Source of the DNA: Marthasterias glacialis
Lineage: Eukaryota > Echinodermata > Asteroidea > Forcipulatida > Asteriidae
Length of the DNA stretch: 64,000 bases
Direction of reading: 5' to 3'
Assembly (NCBI GenBank): GCA_911728455.2
Contig: OU452239.1
Coordinates: forward strand, 4,686,384-4,750,383
Positions within the stretch are counted from its first letter, which is position 1, and every line of letters starts with the position of its first letter. Shown here piece by piece: positions 19,620 to 33,075 of the stretch. The position numbers were made by a program, and so were the translations under genes. Under the pieces are notes generated by a model, which saw only the letters and a program-made list of their open reading frames with translations, was not told the DNA's origin and did no database searches.

Positions 19620-20520
19620 CAATCTCAGGGTAATCTGAGAATGTTGATTTTTTTTTCGTCTCCAATGTCCCTGAAAATGGACGAGTAGCTTGAGAACACC
19701 CTACTTTGTTGGTACAAAATCACTCTCAGAGCAATCTGAACAGTTTCATTTTTTTGTCTCCAATATGACTGAGAATAGCTTCAGAACACCGATTATGTTA
19801 GTACAAAATCAATCTTAGAGCATTCTGAGCAGTTTTAATTTTTTTGTATCGAATGTCCCTGAAAAAGAACAAGTGGCTACAGACCGTCCATGTTTTTTTG
19901 TATAAAATCAATTCTTGGGCATTCTGAGCAGGTTTAAATTTGTTGTCTCCAATATCGCTGAGAATGAACAAGTTGCTTCTAAATGCACATGTTTGTTGGT
20001 ACAAACTCAATCTCAGGGTAATCTGAGAATGTTGAATTTTTTTCGTCTCCAATGTCCCTGAAAATGAACGAGTAGCTTGAGAACAACCGACTTTGTTGGT
20101 ATTAAGTCAATCTCAGAGCAATCTGAACAGTTTTAATTTTTTCGTCTCGATGTCGCCGAGATTGAACTAGTAGCTACAGACCGCCAATGTTTTTTGTAGA
20201 AAAACCAATTCTTGAGCATTCTGAGCAGTTTTAATGTTTTTGTCTCCAATATCGCTGAGAATGAACTAGTAGCTGGAAAACACCCTACTTTGTTGGTACA
20301 AAACCACTCTCAGAGATCTTAACAGTTTCATTTTTTTGTCTCCAATATGACTGAGAATAGCTTCTGAATGTCTACGTTTGTTGGTACAAAATGAATCTCA
20401 GAGCATTCTGAGCAGTTTTAGTTTTTTTTTCCAATGTCACCGAGAATGAACTATAGCCTCAGAACACCGCGATTATGTTAGTACAAAATCAATCTTAGAG
20501 CATTCTGAGCAGTTTTAGTT
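19620..20520 (+). repeat. 1,560-bp-offset duplicated block, copy 1
   Basis: The block matches 21180-22080 at a constant offset of 1,560 bp. Shared private variants include ACCGCCAATGTTTTTTGTAG with a following AAAAACC, and the short CTCAGAGATCTTAACAG at 20307 and 21867. Similarity stops at about 20520/22080, where the two copies take different following monomers. Confidence 0.75.
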
Positions 20521-21179
20521 TTTTTTGTCTCCGATGTCGCTGAAAATGGACGAGTAGCTTCACAAACCCGTTTTTATTAGTACAAAATCACTCACAGAGC
20601 AATCTGAACAGTTTTAATTTGTTCGTCTCGATGTCGCCGAGATTGAACTAGTAGCTACAGACCGTCCATGTTTTTTTGTATAAAATCAATTCTTGAGCAT
20701 TCTGAGCAGTTTTAATTTTTTTGTATCGAATGTCCCTGAAAATGAACAAGTAGCTTCAAAACACCCCACTTTTTTGGTAAAAAATCAATCTCAGAGCCAT
20801 CTGAACAGTTTCATTTTTTTCGTCTCCAATGACGCCGAGATTGAACAAGTAGCTTCCGAATGCGCAAGTTTGTTGGTACAAAGTCAATCTCAGAGTAATT
20901 TGAGGATGTTGAATTTTTTCGTCTCCAATGTCCCTGAAAATGAACGAGTAGCTTAAGAACAACCGACTTTGTTGGTATTAAGTCAATCTCAGAGCAATCT
21001 GAACAGTTTTAATTTTTTCGTCTCAATGTCGCCGAGATTGAACTAGTAGCTACAGACCGTCCATGTTTTTTTGTATAAAATCAATTCTTGGGCATTCTGA
21101 GCAGGTTTAAATTTTTTGTCTCCAATATCGCTGAGAATGAACAAGTTGCTTCTAAATGCACATGTTTGTTGGTACAAAC

Positions 21180-22080
21180 TCAATCTCAGGGTAATCTGAG
21201 AATGTTGATTTTTTTTCGTCTCCAATGTCCCTGAAAATGGACGAGTAGCTTGAGAACACCCTACTTTGTTGGTACAAAATCACTCTCAGAGCAATCTGAA
21301 CAGTTTCATTTTTTTGTCTCCAATATGACTGAGAATAGCTTTAGAACACCGATTATGTTAGTACAAAATCAATCTTAGAGCATTCTGAGCAGTTTTAATT
21401 TTTTTGTATCGAATGTCCCTGAAAAAGAACAAGTGGCTACAGACCGTCCATGTTTTTTTGTATAAAATCAATTCTTGGGCATTCTGAGCAGGTTTAAATT
21501 TTTTGTCTCCAATATCGCTGAGAATGAACAAGTTGCTTCTAAATGCACATGTTTGTTGGTACAAACTCAATCTCAGGGTAATCTGAGAATGTTGAATTTT
21601 TTTCGTCTCCAATGTCCCTGAAAATGAACGAGTAGCTTGAGAACAACCGACTTTGTTGGTATTAAGTCAATCTCAGAGCAATCTGAACAGTTTTAATTTT
21701 TTCGTCTCGATGTCGCCGAGATTGAACTAGTAGCTACAGACCGCCAATGTTTTTTGTAGAAAAACCAATTCTTGAGCATTCTGAGCAGTTTTAATGTTTT
21801 TGTCTCCAATATCGCTGAGAATGAACTAGTAGCTGGAAAACACCCTACTTTGTTGGTACAAAACCACTCTCAGAGATCTTAACAGTTTCATTTTTTTGTC
21901 TCCAATATGACTGAGAATAGCTTCTGAATGTCTACGTTTGTTGGTACAAAATGAATCTCAGAGCATTCTGAGCAGTTTTAGTTTTTTTTTCCAATGTCAC
22001 CGAGAATGAACTATAGCCTCAGAACACCGCGATTATGTTAGTACAAAATCAATCTTAGAGCATTCTGAGCAGTTTTAGTT
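21180..22080 (+). repeat. 1,560-bp-offset duplicated block, copy 2
   Basis: Second copy of the block at 19620-20520, with the same private variants and only scattered differences. It shows a repeat turnover event of about 16 monomers. Confidence 0.75.
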
Positions 22081-23171
22081 TTTTTCTTCACCAATGTCTC
22101 CGAGATTGAACTAGTAGCTACAGAACACCGGAAGATTATTGGTACGAATTCAATTTCAGAGTAATCTGAACAGTTTTAATTTTTTCGTCTCGATGTCGCC
22201 GAGAATGAACTAGAAGCTACAGACCGTCCATGTTTTTTTGTATAAAATCAATTCTTGGGCATTCTGAGCAGGTTTAAATTTTTTGTCTCCAATATCACTG
22301 AGAATGAACAAGTTGCTTCTAAATGCACATGTTTGTTGGTACAAACTCAATCTCAGGGTAATCTGAGAATGTTGAATTTTTTTCGTCTCCAATGTCCCTG
22401 AAAATGGACGAGTAGCTTGAGAACACCCTACTTTGTTGGTACAAAATCACTCTCAGAGCAATCTGAACAGTTTAATTTTTTTGTCACCAATATGACTGAG
22501 AATAGCTTCAGAACACCGGATTATGTTAGTACAAAATCAATCTTAGAGCATTCTGAGCAGTTTTAATTTTTTTGTATCGAATGTCCCTGAAAAAGAACAA
22601 GTGGCTACAGACCGTCCATGTTTTTTTGTATAAAATCAATTCTTGGGCATTCTGAGCAGGTTTAATTTTTTTGTCTCCAATATCGCTGAGAATGAACAAG
22701 TTGCTTCTAAATGCACATGTTTGTTGGTACAAACTCAATCTCAGGGTAATCTGAGAATGTTGAATTTTTTTCGTCTCCAATGTCCCTGAAAATGAACGAG
22801 TAGCTTGAGAACAACCGACTTTGTTGGTATTAAGTCAATCTCAGAGCAATCTGAACAGTTTTAATTTTTTCGTCTCGATGTCGCCGAGATTGAACTAGTA
22901 GCTACAGACCGTCCATGTTTTTTTGTATAAAATCAATTCTTGGGCATTCTGAGCAGGTTTAAATTTGTTGTCTCCAATATCGCTGAGAATGAACAAGTTG
23001 CTTCTAAATGCACATGTTTGTTGGTACAAACTCAATCTCAGGGTAATCTAAGAATGTTGAATTTTTTTCGTCTCCAATGTCCCTGAAAATGGACGAGTAG
23101 CTTGAGAACACCCTACTTTGTTGGTACAAAATCACTTTCAGAGCAATCTGAACAGTTTCATTTTTTTGTCT

Positions 23172-24760
23172 CCAATATGACTGAGAATAGCTTCAGAACA
23201 CCGATTATGTTAGTACAAAATCAATCTTAGAGCATTCTGAGCAGTTTTAATTTTTTTGTATCGAATGTCCCTGAAAAAGAACAAGTGGCTACAGACCGTC
23301 CATGTTTTTTTGTATAAAATCAATTCTTGGGCATTCTGAGCAGGTTTAAATTTGTTGTCTCCAATATCGCTGAGAATGAACAAGTTGCTTCTAAATGCAC
23401 ATGTTTGTTGGTACAAACTCAATCTCAGGGTAATCTGAGAATGTTGAATTTTTTTCGTCTCCAATGTCCCTGAAAATGAACGAGTAGCTTGAGAACACCC
23501 TACTTTGTTGGTACAAAATCACTCTCAGAGCAATCTGAACAGTTTAATTTTTTTGTCTCCAAAATGACTGAGAATAGCTTCAGAACACCGGATTATGTTA
23601 GTACAAAATCAATCTTAGAGCATTCTGAGCAGTTTTAATTTTTTTGTATCGAATGTCCCTGAAAAAGAACAAGTGGCTACAGACCGTCCATGTTTTTTTG
23701 TATAAAATCAATTCTTGGGCATTCTGAGCAGGTTTAAATTTTTTGTCTCCAATATCGCTGAGAATGAACAAGTTGCTTCTAAATGCACATGTTTGTTGGT
23801 ACAAACTCAATCTCAGGGTAATCTGAGAATGTTGAATTTTTTTCGTCTCCAATGTCCCTGAAAATGGACGAGTAGCTTGAGAACACCCTACTTTGTTGGT
23901 ACAAAATCACTCTCAGAGCAATCTGAACAGTTTCATTTTTTTGTCTCCAATATGACAGAGAATAGCTTCAGAACACCGGATTATGTTAGTACAAAATCAA
24001 TCTCAGAGCATTCTGAGCAGTTTTAATTTTTTTGTATCGAATGTCCCTGAAAAAGAACAAGTGGCTACAGACCGTCCATGTTTTTTTGTATAAAATCAAT
24101 TCTTGGGCATTCTGAGCAGGTTTAAATTTGTTGTCTCCAATATCGCTGAGAATGAACAAGTTGCTTCTAAATGCACATGTTTGTTGGTACAAACTCAATC
24201 TCAGGGTAATCTGAGAATGTTGAATTTTTTTCGTCTCCAATGTCCCTGAAAATGGACGAGTAGCTTGAGAACACCCTACTTTGTTGGTACAAAATCACTC
24301 TCAGAGCAATCTGAACAGTTTCATTTTTTTGTCTCCAATATGACTGAGAATAGCTTCAGAACACCGGATTATGTTAGTACAAAATCAATCTTAGAGCATT
24401 CTGAGCAATTTTAATTTTTTTGTATCGAATGTCCCTGAAAAAGAACAAGTGGCTACAGACCGTCCATGTTTTTTTGTATAAAATCAATTCTTGGGCATTC
24501 TGAGCAGGTTTAAATTTGTTGTCTCCAATATCGCTGAGAATGAACAAGTTGCTTCTAAATGCACATGTTTGTTGGTACAAACTCAATCTCAGGGTAATCT
24601 GAGAATGTTGAATTTTTTTCGTCTCCAATGTCCCTGAAAATGGACGAGTAGCTTGAGAACACCCTACTTTGTTGGTACAAAATCACTCTCAGAGCAATCT
24701 GAACAGTTTCATTTTTTTGTCTCCAATATGACTGAGAATAGCTTCAGAACACCGGATTAT
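23172..24760 (+). repeat. Run of tandem 388-bp higher-order (four-monomer) units
   Basis: Four successive units begin at 388-bp steps (equivalent points at 23210, 23598, 23986 and 24374). Each has the order: type A with TATCGAATGTCCCTGAAAAA; type B with GTATAAAATCAATTCTTGGG and GAGCAGGTTTAAATT; type C with CTCAGGGTAATCTGAGAATG; type D with CACTCTCAGAGCAATCTGAA, which lacks about 8-9 bp (GAACAAGT) before AGCTTC. Units are nearly identical and differ mainly at AATTTTTTGTC versus AATTTGTTGTC. Confidence 0.9.
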
Positions 24761-25019
24761 GTTAGTACAAAATCAATCTTAGAGCATTCTGAGCAGTTTC
24801 AATGTTTTTTTCTCCAATGTCGCCGAGAATGAACAATCAGCTGGAAAACACCCTACTTTGTTGGTACAAAACCACTCTCAGAGAAATCTGAACAGTTTCA
24901 TTTTTTTGTCTCCAATATGACTGAGAATAGCTTCTGAATACCTATGTTTGTTGGTAAAAAATGAATCTCAGAGCATTCTGAACAGTTTTAATTTTTTTTT
25001 CTCCAATGTCGCCGACATT

Positions 25020-26660
25020 TAACTATTAGCCTCAGAACACCGGTTTATGTTAGTACAAAATCAATCTTAGAGCATTCTGAGCAGTTTTATTTTTTTTTGT
25101 CTCCGATGTCGCTGAGAATGGACGAGTAGCTTCACAAACCCGTTTTTATTAGTACAAAATCACTCACGGAGCAATCTGAACAGCTTTAATTTGTTCGTCT
25201 CGATGTCGCCGAGATTGAACTAGTAGCTACAGACCGTCCATGTTTTTTTGTATAAAATCAATTCTTGGGCATTCTGAGCAGGTTTAAATTTTTTGTCTCC
25301 AATATCGCTGAGAATGAACAAGTTGCTTCTAAAAGCACATGTTTGTTGGTACAAACTCAATCTCAGGGTAATCTGAGAATTTTGAATTTTTTTCGTCTCC
25401 AATGTCCCTGAAAATGAACGAGTAGCTTGAGAACAACCGACATTGTTGGTATTAAGTCAATCTCAGAGCAATCTGAACAGTTTTAATTTTTTCGTCTCGA
25501 TGTCGCCGAGATTGAACTAGTAGCTACAGACCGTCCACGTTTTTTGTAGAAAAATCAATTCTTGAGCATTCTGAGCAGTTTTAATGTTTTTTTTCTCCAA
25601 TATCGCTGAGAATGAACAAGTAGCTTAAAAACACCCTACTTTGTTGGTACAAAATCACTCTCAGAACAATCTGAACAGTTTCATTTTTTTGTCTCCAATA
25701 TGACTGAGAATAGCTTCTGAATACCTACGTTTGTTGGTAAAAAATGAATCTCAGAGCATTCTGAGCAGTTTTAATTTTTTTTTCTCCAATGTCGCCGAGA
25801 TTGAACTATTAGCCTCAAAACACCGGATTTTGTTAGTACAAAATCAATCTTAGAGCATTCTGAGCAGTTTTAATGTTATTGTCTCCAATATCGCTGAGAA
25901 TGAACTAGTAGCTGGAAAACACCCTACTTTGTTGGTACAAAACCACTCTCAGAGAAATCTTAACAGTTTCATTTTTTTGTCTCCAATATGACTGAGAATA
26001 GCTTCTGAATGCCTACGTTTGTTGTTACAAAATGAATCTCAGAGCATTCTGAGCAGTTTTAATGTTTTTGTCTCCAATATCGCTGAGAATGAACAAGTAG
26101 CTTCAAAACACCCCACTTTGTTGGTACAAAGTCAAACTCAGAGCAATCTGAACAGTTTTAATTTGTTCGTCTCGATGTCGCCGAGATTGAACTAGTAGCT
26201 TCCGAATGCGCAAGTTTGTTGGTACAAAGTCAATCTCAGAGTAATCTGAGGATGTTGAATTTTTTCGTCTGTAATGTCCCTGAAAATGGACGAGTAGCTT
26301 GAGAACACCCTACTTTGTTGGTACAAAATCACTCTCAGAGCAATCTGAACAGTTCCTTTTTTTTGTCTCCAATATGACTGAGAATAGCTTCAGAACACCG
26401 GATTATGTTAGTACAAAATCAATCTTAGAGCATTCTGAGCAGTTTTAATTTTTTTGTATCGAATGTCCCTGAAAAAGAACAAGTGGCTACAGACCGTCCA
26501 TGTTTTTTTGTATAAAATCAATTCTTGGGCATTCTGAGCAGGTTTAAATTTTTTGTCTCCAATATCGCTGAGAATGAACAAGTTGCTTCTAAATGCACAT
26601 GTTTGTTGGTACAAACTCAATCTCAGGGTAATCTGAGAATGTTGAATTTTTTTCGTCTCC
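25020..26660 (+). repeat. Shortened version of the 2.6-kb super-repeat
   Basis: The landmark unit at 25220 shares AAAAGCACATG, GAATTTTGAA and CGACATTGTTGG variants with the units at 33274 and 43174. After about 960 bp it jumps, near 26190, from GAACTAGTAGCT to CTTCCGAATGCGCAAG. It thereby omits about three monomers present in the 38-41 kb copies. It looks like a deletion form or an earlier form of that super-repeat. Confidence 0.6.
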
Positions 26661-29600
26661 AATGTCCCTGAAAATGGACGAGTAGCTTGAGAACACCCTA
26701 CTTTGTTGGTACAAAATCACTCTCAGAGCAATCTGAACAGTTTCATTTTTTTGTCTCCAATATGACTGAGAATAGCTTTAGAACACCGGATTATGTTAGT
26801 ACAAAATCAATCTTAGAGCATTCTGAGCAGTTTCAATGTTTTTTTCTCCAATGTCGCCGAGAATGAACAATCAGCTGGAAAACACCCTACTTTGTTGGTA
26901 CAAAACCACTCTCAGAGAAATCTGAACAGTTTCATTTTTTTGTCTCCAATATGACTGAGAATAGCTTCTGAATACCTACGTTTGTTGGTAAAAAATGAAT
27001 CTCAGAGCATTCTGAGCAGTTTTAATTTTTTTTTCTCCAATGTCGCCGACATTTAACTATTAGCCTCAGAACACCGGATTATGTTAGTACAAAATCAATC
27101 TTAGAGCATTCTGAGCAGTTTTAATGTTTTTGTCTCCAATATCGCTGAGAATGAACTAGTAGCTGGAAAACACCCTACTTTGTTGGTACAAAACCACTCT
27201 CAGAAAAATCTGAACAGTTTCATTTTTTTGTCTCCAATATGACTGAGAATAGCTTCTGAATGTCTACGTTTGTTGGTACAAAATGAATCTCAGAGCATTC
27301 TGAGCAGTTTTAATGTTTTTGTCTCCAATATCGCTGAGAATGAACAAGTAGCTGGAAAACACCCTACTTTATTGGTACAAAATCACTCTCAGAGCAATCT
27401 GAACAGTTCCTTTTTTTTGTCTCCAATATGACTGAGAATAGCTTCAGAACACCGGATTATGTTAGTACAAAATCAATCTTAGAGCATTCTGAGCAGTTTT
27501 AATTTTTTTGTATCGAATGTCCCTGAAAAAGAACAAGTGGCTACAGACCGTCCATGTTTTTTTGTATAAAATCAATTCTTGGGCATTCTGAGCAGGTTTA
27601 AATTTTTTGTCTCCAATATCGCTGAGAATGAACAAGTTGCTTCTAAATGCACATGTTTGTTGGTACAAACTCAATCTCAGGGTAATCTGAGAATGTTGAA
27701 TTTTTTTCGTCTCCAATGTCCCTGAAAATGAACGAGTAGCTTGAGAACAACCGACTTTGTTGGTATTAAGTCAATCTCAGAGCAATCCGAACAGTTTTAA
27801 TTTTTTCGTCTCGATGTCGCCGAGATTGAACTAGTAGCTACAGACCGTCCATGTTTTTTGTAGAAAAATAAATTCTTGAGCATTCTGAGCAGTTTTAATG
27901 TTTTTTTTCTCCAATATCGCTGAGAATGAACAAGTAGCTTAAAAACACCCTACTTTATTAGTACAAAATCACTCTCAGAGCAATCTGAACAGTTTCATTT
28001 TTTTGTCTCCAATATGACTGAGAATAGCTTCTGAATACCTACGTTTGTTGGTACAAAATGAATCTCAGAGCATTCTGAGCAGTTTTAATTTTTTTTTCTC
28101 TGATGTCGCCGAGATTGAACTATAGCCTCAGAACACCGCGATTATGTTAGTACAAAATCAATCTTAGAGCATTCTGAGCAGTTTTAATGTTTTTGTCTCC
28201 AATATCGCTGAGAATGAACAAGTAGCTTGAAAACACCCCATTTTGTTGGTACAAAATCACTCTTAGAGCAATCTGAACAGTTTCATTTTTTTGTCTCCAA
28301 TATGACTGAGAATAGCTTCTGAATGCCTACGTTTGTTGGTACAAAATCAATCTCAGAGCATTCTGAGCAGTTTTAGTTTTTTTCTTCACCAATGTCTCCG
28401 AGATTGAACTACTAGCTAGAGAACACCGGAAGATTATTGGTACAAATTCAATTTCAGAATAATCTGAGCAGTTTTAATTTTATCGTCACCAATATCGCTG
28501 AGAATGAACTATTAGCCTCAGAACACCGGTTTATGTTAGTACAAAATCAATCTTAGAGCATTCTGAGCAGTTTTGTTTTTTTTTGTCTCCGATGTTGCTG
28601 AGAATGGACGAGTAGCTTCACAAACCCGTTTTTATTAGTACAAAATCACTCACAGAGCAATCTGAACAGTTTTAATTTGTTCGTCTCGATGTCGCCGAGA
28701 TTGAACTAGTAGCTACAGACCGTCCATGTTTTTTTGTATAAAATCAATTCTTGAGCATTCTGAGCAGTTTTAATTTTTTTGTATCGAATGTCCCTGAAAA
28801 TGAACAAGTAGCTTCAAAACACCCCACTTTTTGGGTAAAAAATCAATCTCAGAGCCATCTGAACAGTTTCATCTTTTTCGTCTCCAATGACGCCGAGATT
28901 GAACAAGTAGCTTCCGAATGCGCAAGTTTGTTGGTACAAAGTCAATCTCAGAGTAATTTGAGGATGTTGAATTTTTTCGTCTCCAATGTCCCTGAAAATG
29001 AACGAGTAGCTTGAGAACAACCGACTTTGTTGGTATTAAGTCAATCTCAGAGCAATCTGAACAGTTTTAATTTTTTCGTCTCGATGTCGCCGAGATTGAA
29101 CTAGTAGCTACAGACCGTCCATGTTTTTTTGTATAAAATCAATTCTTGGGCATTCTGAGCAGGTTTAAATTTTTTGTCTCCAATATCGCTGAGAATGAAC
29201 AAGTTGCTTCTAAATGCACATGTTTGTTGGTACAAACTCAATCTCAGGGTATTCTGAGAATGTTGAATTTTTTTCGTCTCCAATGTCCCTGAAAATGAAC
29301 GAGTAGCTTGAGAACAACCGACTTTGTTGGTATTAAGTCAATCTCAGAGCAATCTGAACAGTTTTAATTTTTTCGTCTCGATGTCGCCGAGATTGAACTA
29401 GTAGCTACAGACCGTCCATGTTTTTTTGTATGAAATCAATTCTTGGGCATTCTGAGCAGGTTTAAATTTTTTATCTCCAATATCGCTGAGAATGAACAAG
29501 TTGCTTCTAAATGCACATGTTTGTTGGTACAGACTCAATCTCAGGGTAATCTGAGAATGTTGAATTTTTTTCGTCTCCAATGTCCCTGAAAATGGACGAG

Positions 29601-32600
29601 TAGCTTGAGAACACCCTATTTTGTTGGTACAAAATCACTCTCAGAGCAATCTGAACAGTTTCATTTTTTTGTCTCCAATATGACTGAGAATAGCTTCAGA
29701 ACACCGGATTATGTTAGTACAAAATCAATCTTAGAGCATTCTGAGCAGTTTTAATTTGTTCGTCTCGATGTCGCCGAGATTGAACTAGTAGCTACAGACC
29801 GTCCATGTTTTTTTGTATAAAATCAATTCTTGAGCATTCTGAGCAGTTTTAATTTTTTTGTATCGAATGTCCCTGAAAATGAACAAGTAGCTTCAAAACA
29901 CCCCACTTTTTGGGTAAAAAATCAATCTCAGAGCCATCTGAACAGTTTCATTTTTTTCGTCTCCAATGACACCGAGATTGAACAAGTAGCTTCCGAATGC
30001 GCAAGTTTGTTGGTACAAAGTCAATCTCAGAGTAATCTGAGGATGTTGAATTTTTTCGTCTGTAATGTCCCTGAAAATGGACGAGTAGCTTGAGAACACC
30101 CTACTTTGTTGGTACAAAATCACTCTCAGAGCAATCTGAACAGTTCCTTTTTTTTGTCTCCAATATGACTGAGAATAGCTTCAGAACACCGGATTATGTT
30201 AGTACAAAATCAATCTTAGAGCATTCTGAGCAGTTTTAATTTTTTTGTATCGAATGTCCCTGAAAAAGAACAAGTGGCTACAGACCGTCCATGTTTTTTT
30301 GTATAAAATCAATTCTTGGGCATTCTGAGCAGGTTTAAATTTGTTGTCTCCAATATCACTGAGAATGAACAAGTTGCTTCTAAATGCACATGTTTGTTGG
30401 TACAAACTCAATCTCAGGGTAATCTGAGACTGTTGAATTTTTTTCGTCTCCAATGTCCCTGAAAATGGACGAGTAGCTTGAGAACACCCTACTTTGTTGG
30501 TACAAAATCACTCTCAGAGCAATCTGAACAGTTTCATTTTTTTGTCTCCAATATGACTGAGAATAGCTTCAGAACACCGGATTATGTTAGTACAAAATCA
30601 ATCTTAGAGCATTCTGAGCAGTTTTAATTTTTTTGTATCGAATGTCCCTGAAAAAGAACAAGTGGCTACAGACCGTCCATGTTTTTTTGTATAAAATCAA
30701 TTCTTGGGCATTCTGAGCAGGTTTAAATTTTTTGTCTCCAATATCGCTGAGAATGAACAAGTTGCTTCTAAATGCACATGTTTGTTGGTACAAACTCAAT
30801 CTCAGGGTAATCTGAGAATGTTGAATTTTTTTCGTCTCCAATGTCCCTGAAAATGAACGAGTAGCTTGAGAACAACCGACTTTGTTGGTATTAAGTCAAT
30901 CCCAGAGCAATCTGAACAGTTTTAATTTTTTCGTCTCGATGTCGCCGAGATTGAACTAGTAGCTACAGACCGTCCATGTTTTTTTGTAGAAAAAAAAATT
31001 CTTGAGCATTCTGAGCAGTTTTAATGTTTTTTTTTCTCCAATATCGCTGAGAATGAACAAGTAGCTTAAAAACACCCTACTTTGTTGGTACAAAATCACT
31101 CTCAGAGCAATCTGAACAGTTTCATTTTTTTGTCTCCAATATGACTGAGAATAGCTTCTGAATGTCTACGTTTGTTGGTACAAAATGAATCTCAGAGCAT
31201 TCTTAGCAGTTTTAGTTTTTTTTTCCAATGTCACCGAGAATGAACTATAGCCTCAGAACACCGCGATTATGTTAGTACAAAATAAATCTTAGAGCATTCT
31301 GAGCAGTTTTAATGTTTTTGTCTCCAATATCGCTGAGAATGAACAAGTAGCTTGAAAACACCCCATTTTGTTGGAACAAAATCACTCTGAGAGCAATCTG
31401 AACAGTTTCATTTTTTTGTCTCCAATATGACTGAGAATAGCTTCTGAATGCCTACGTTTGTTGGTACAAAATCAATCTCAGAGCATTCTGAGCAGTTTTA
31501 GTTTTTTTCTTCACCAATGTCTCCGAGATTGAACTAGTAGCTACAGAACACCGGAAGATTATTGGTACAAATTAAATTTCAGAGTAATCTGAGCAGTTTT
31601 AATTTTATCGTCACCAATATCGCTGAGAATGAACTATTAGCCTCAGAACACCGGTTTATGTTAGTACAAAATCAATCTTAGAGCATTCTGAGCAGTTTTA
31701 GTTTTTTTTTGTCTCCGATGTCGCTGAGAATGGACGAGTAGCTTCACAAACCCGTTTTTATTCGTACAAAATCACTCACAGAGCAATCTGAACAGTTTCA
31801 TTTTTTTGTCTCCAATATGACTGAGAATAGCTTCAGAACACCGGATTATGTTAGTACAAAATCAATCTTAGAGCATTCTGAGCAGTTTTAATTTTTTTGT
31901 ATCGAATGTCCCTGAAAAAGAACAAGTGGCTACAGACCGTCCATGTTTTTTTGTATAAAATCAATTCTTGGGCATTCTGAGCAGGTTTAAATTTTTTGTC
32001 TCCAATATCGCTGAGAATGAACAAGTTGCTTCTAAATGCACATGTTTGTTGGTACAAACTCAATCTCAGGGTAATCTGAGAATGTTGAATTTTTTTCGTC
32101 TCCAATGTCCCTGAAAATGGACGAGTAGCTTGAGAACACCCTACTTTGTTGGTACAAAATCACTCTCAGAGCAATCTGAACAGTTTCATTTTTTTGTCTC
32201 CAATATGACTGAGAATAGCTTCAGAACACCGGATTATGTTAGTACAAAATCAATCTTAGAGCATTCTGAGCAATTTTAATTTTTTTGTATCGAATGTCCC
32301 TGAAAAAGAACAATTGGCTACAGACCTTCCATGTTTTTTTGTATAAAATCAATTCTTGGGCATTCTGAGCAGGTTTAAATTTGTTGTCTCCAATATCGCT
32401 GAGAATGAACAAGTTGCTTCTAAATGCACATGTTTGTTGGTACAAACTCAATCTCAGGGTAATCTGAGAATGTTGAATTTTTTTCGTCTCCAATGTCCCT
32501 GAAAATGGACGAGTAGCTTGAGAACACCCTACTTTGTTGGTACAAAATCACTCTCAGAGCAATCTGAACAGTTTCATTTTTTTGTCTCCAATATGACTGA

Positions 32601-33075
32601 GAATAGCTTCAGAACACCGGATTATGTTAGTACAAAATCAATCTTAGAGCATTCTGAGCAGTTTCAATGTTTTTTTCTCCAATGTCGCCGAGAATGAACA
32701 ATCAGCTGGAAAACACCCTACTTTGTTGGTACAAAACCACTCTCAGAGCAATCTGAACAGTTTCATTTTTTTTGTCTCCAATATGACTGAGAATAGCTTC
32801 AGAACACCGGATTATGTTAGTACAAAATCAATCTTAGAGCATTCTGAGCAGTTTCAATGTTTTTTTCTCCAATGTCGCCGAGAATGAACAATCAGCTGGA
32901 AAACACCCTACTTTGTTGGTACAAAACCACTCTCAGAGAAATCTGAACAGTTTCATTTTTTTGTCTCCAATATGACTGAGAATAGCTTCTGAATACCTAC
33001 GTTTGTTGGTAAAAAATGAATCTCAGAGCATTCTGAACAGTTTTAATTTTTTTTTCTCCAATGTCGCCGACATTT

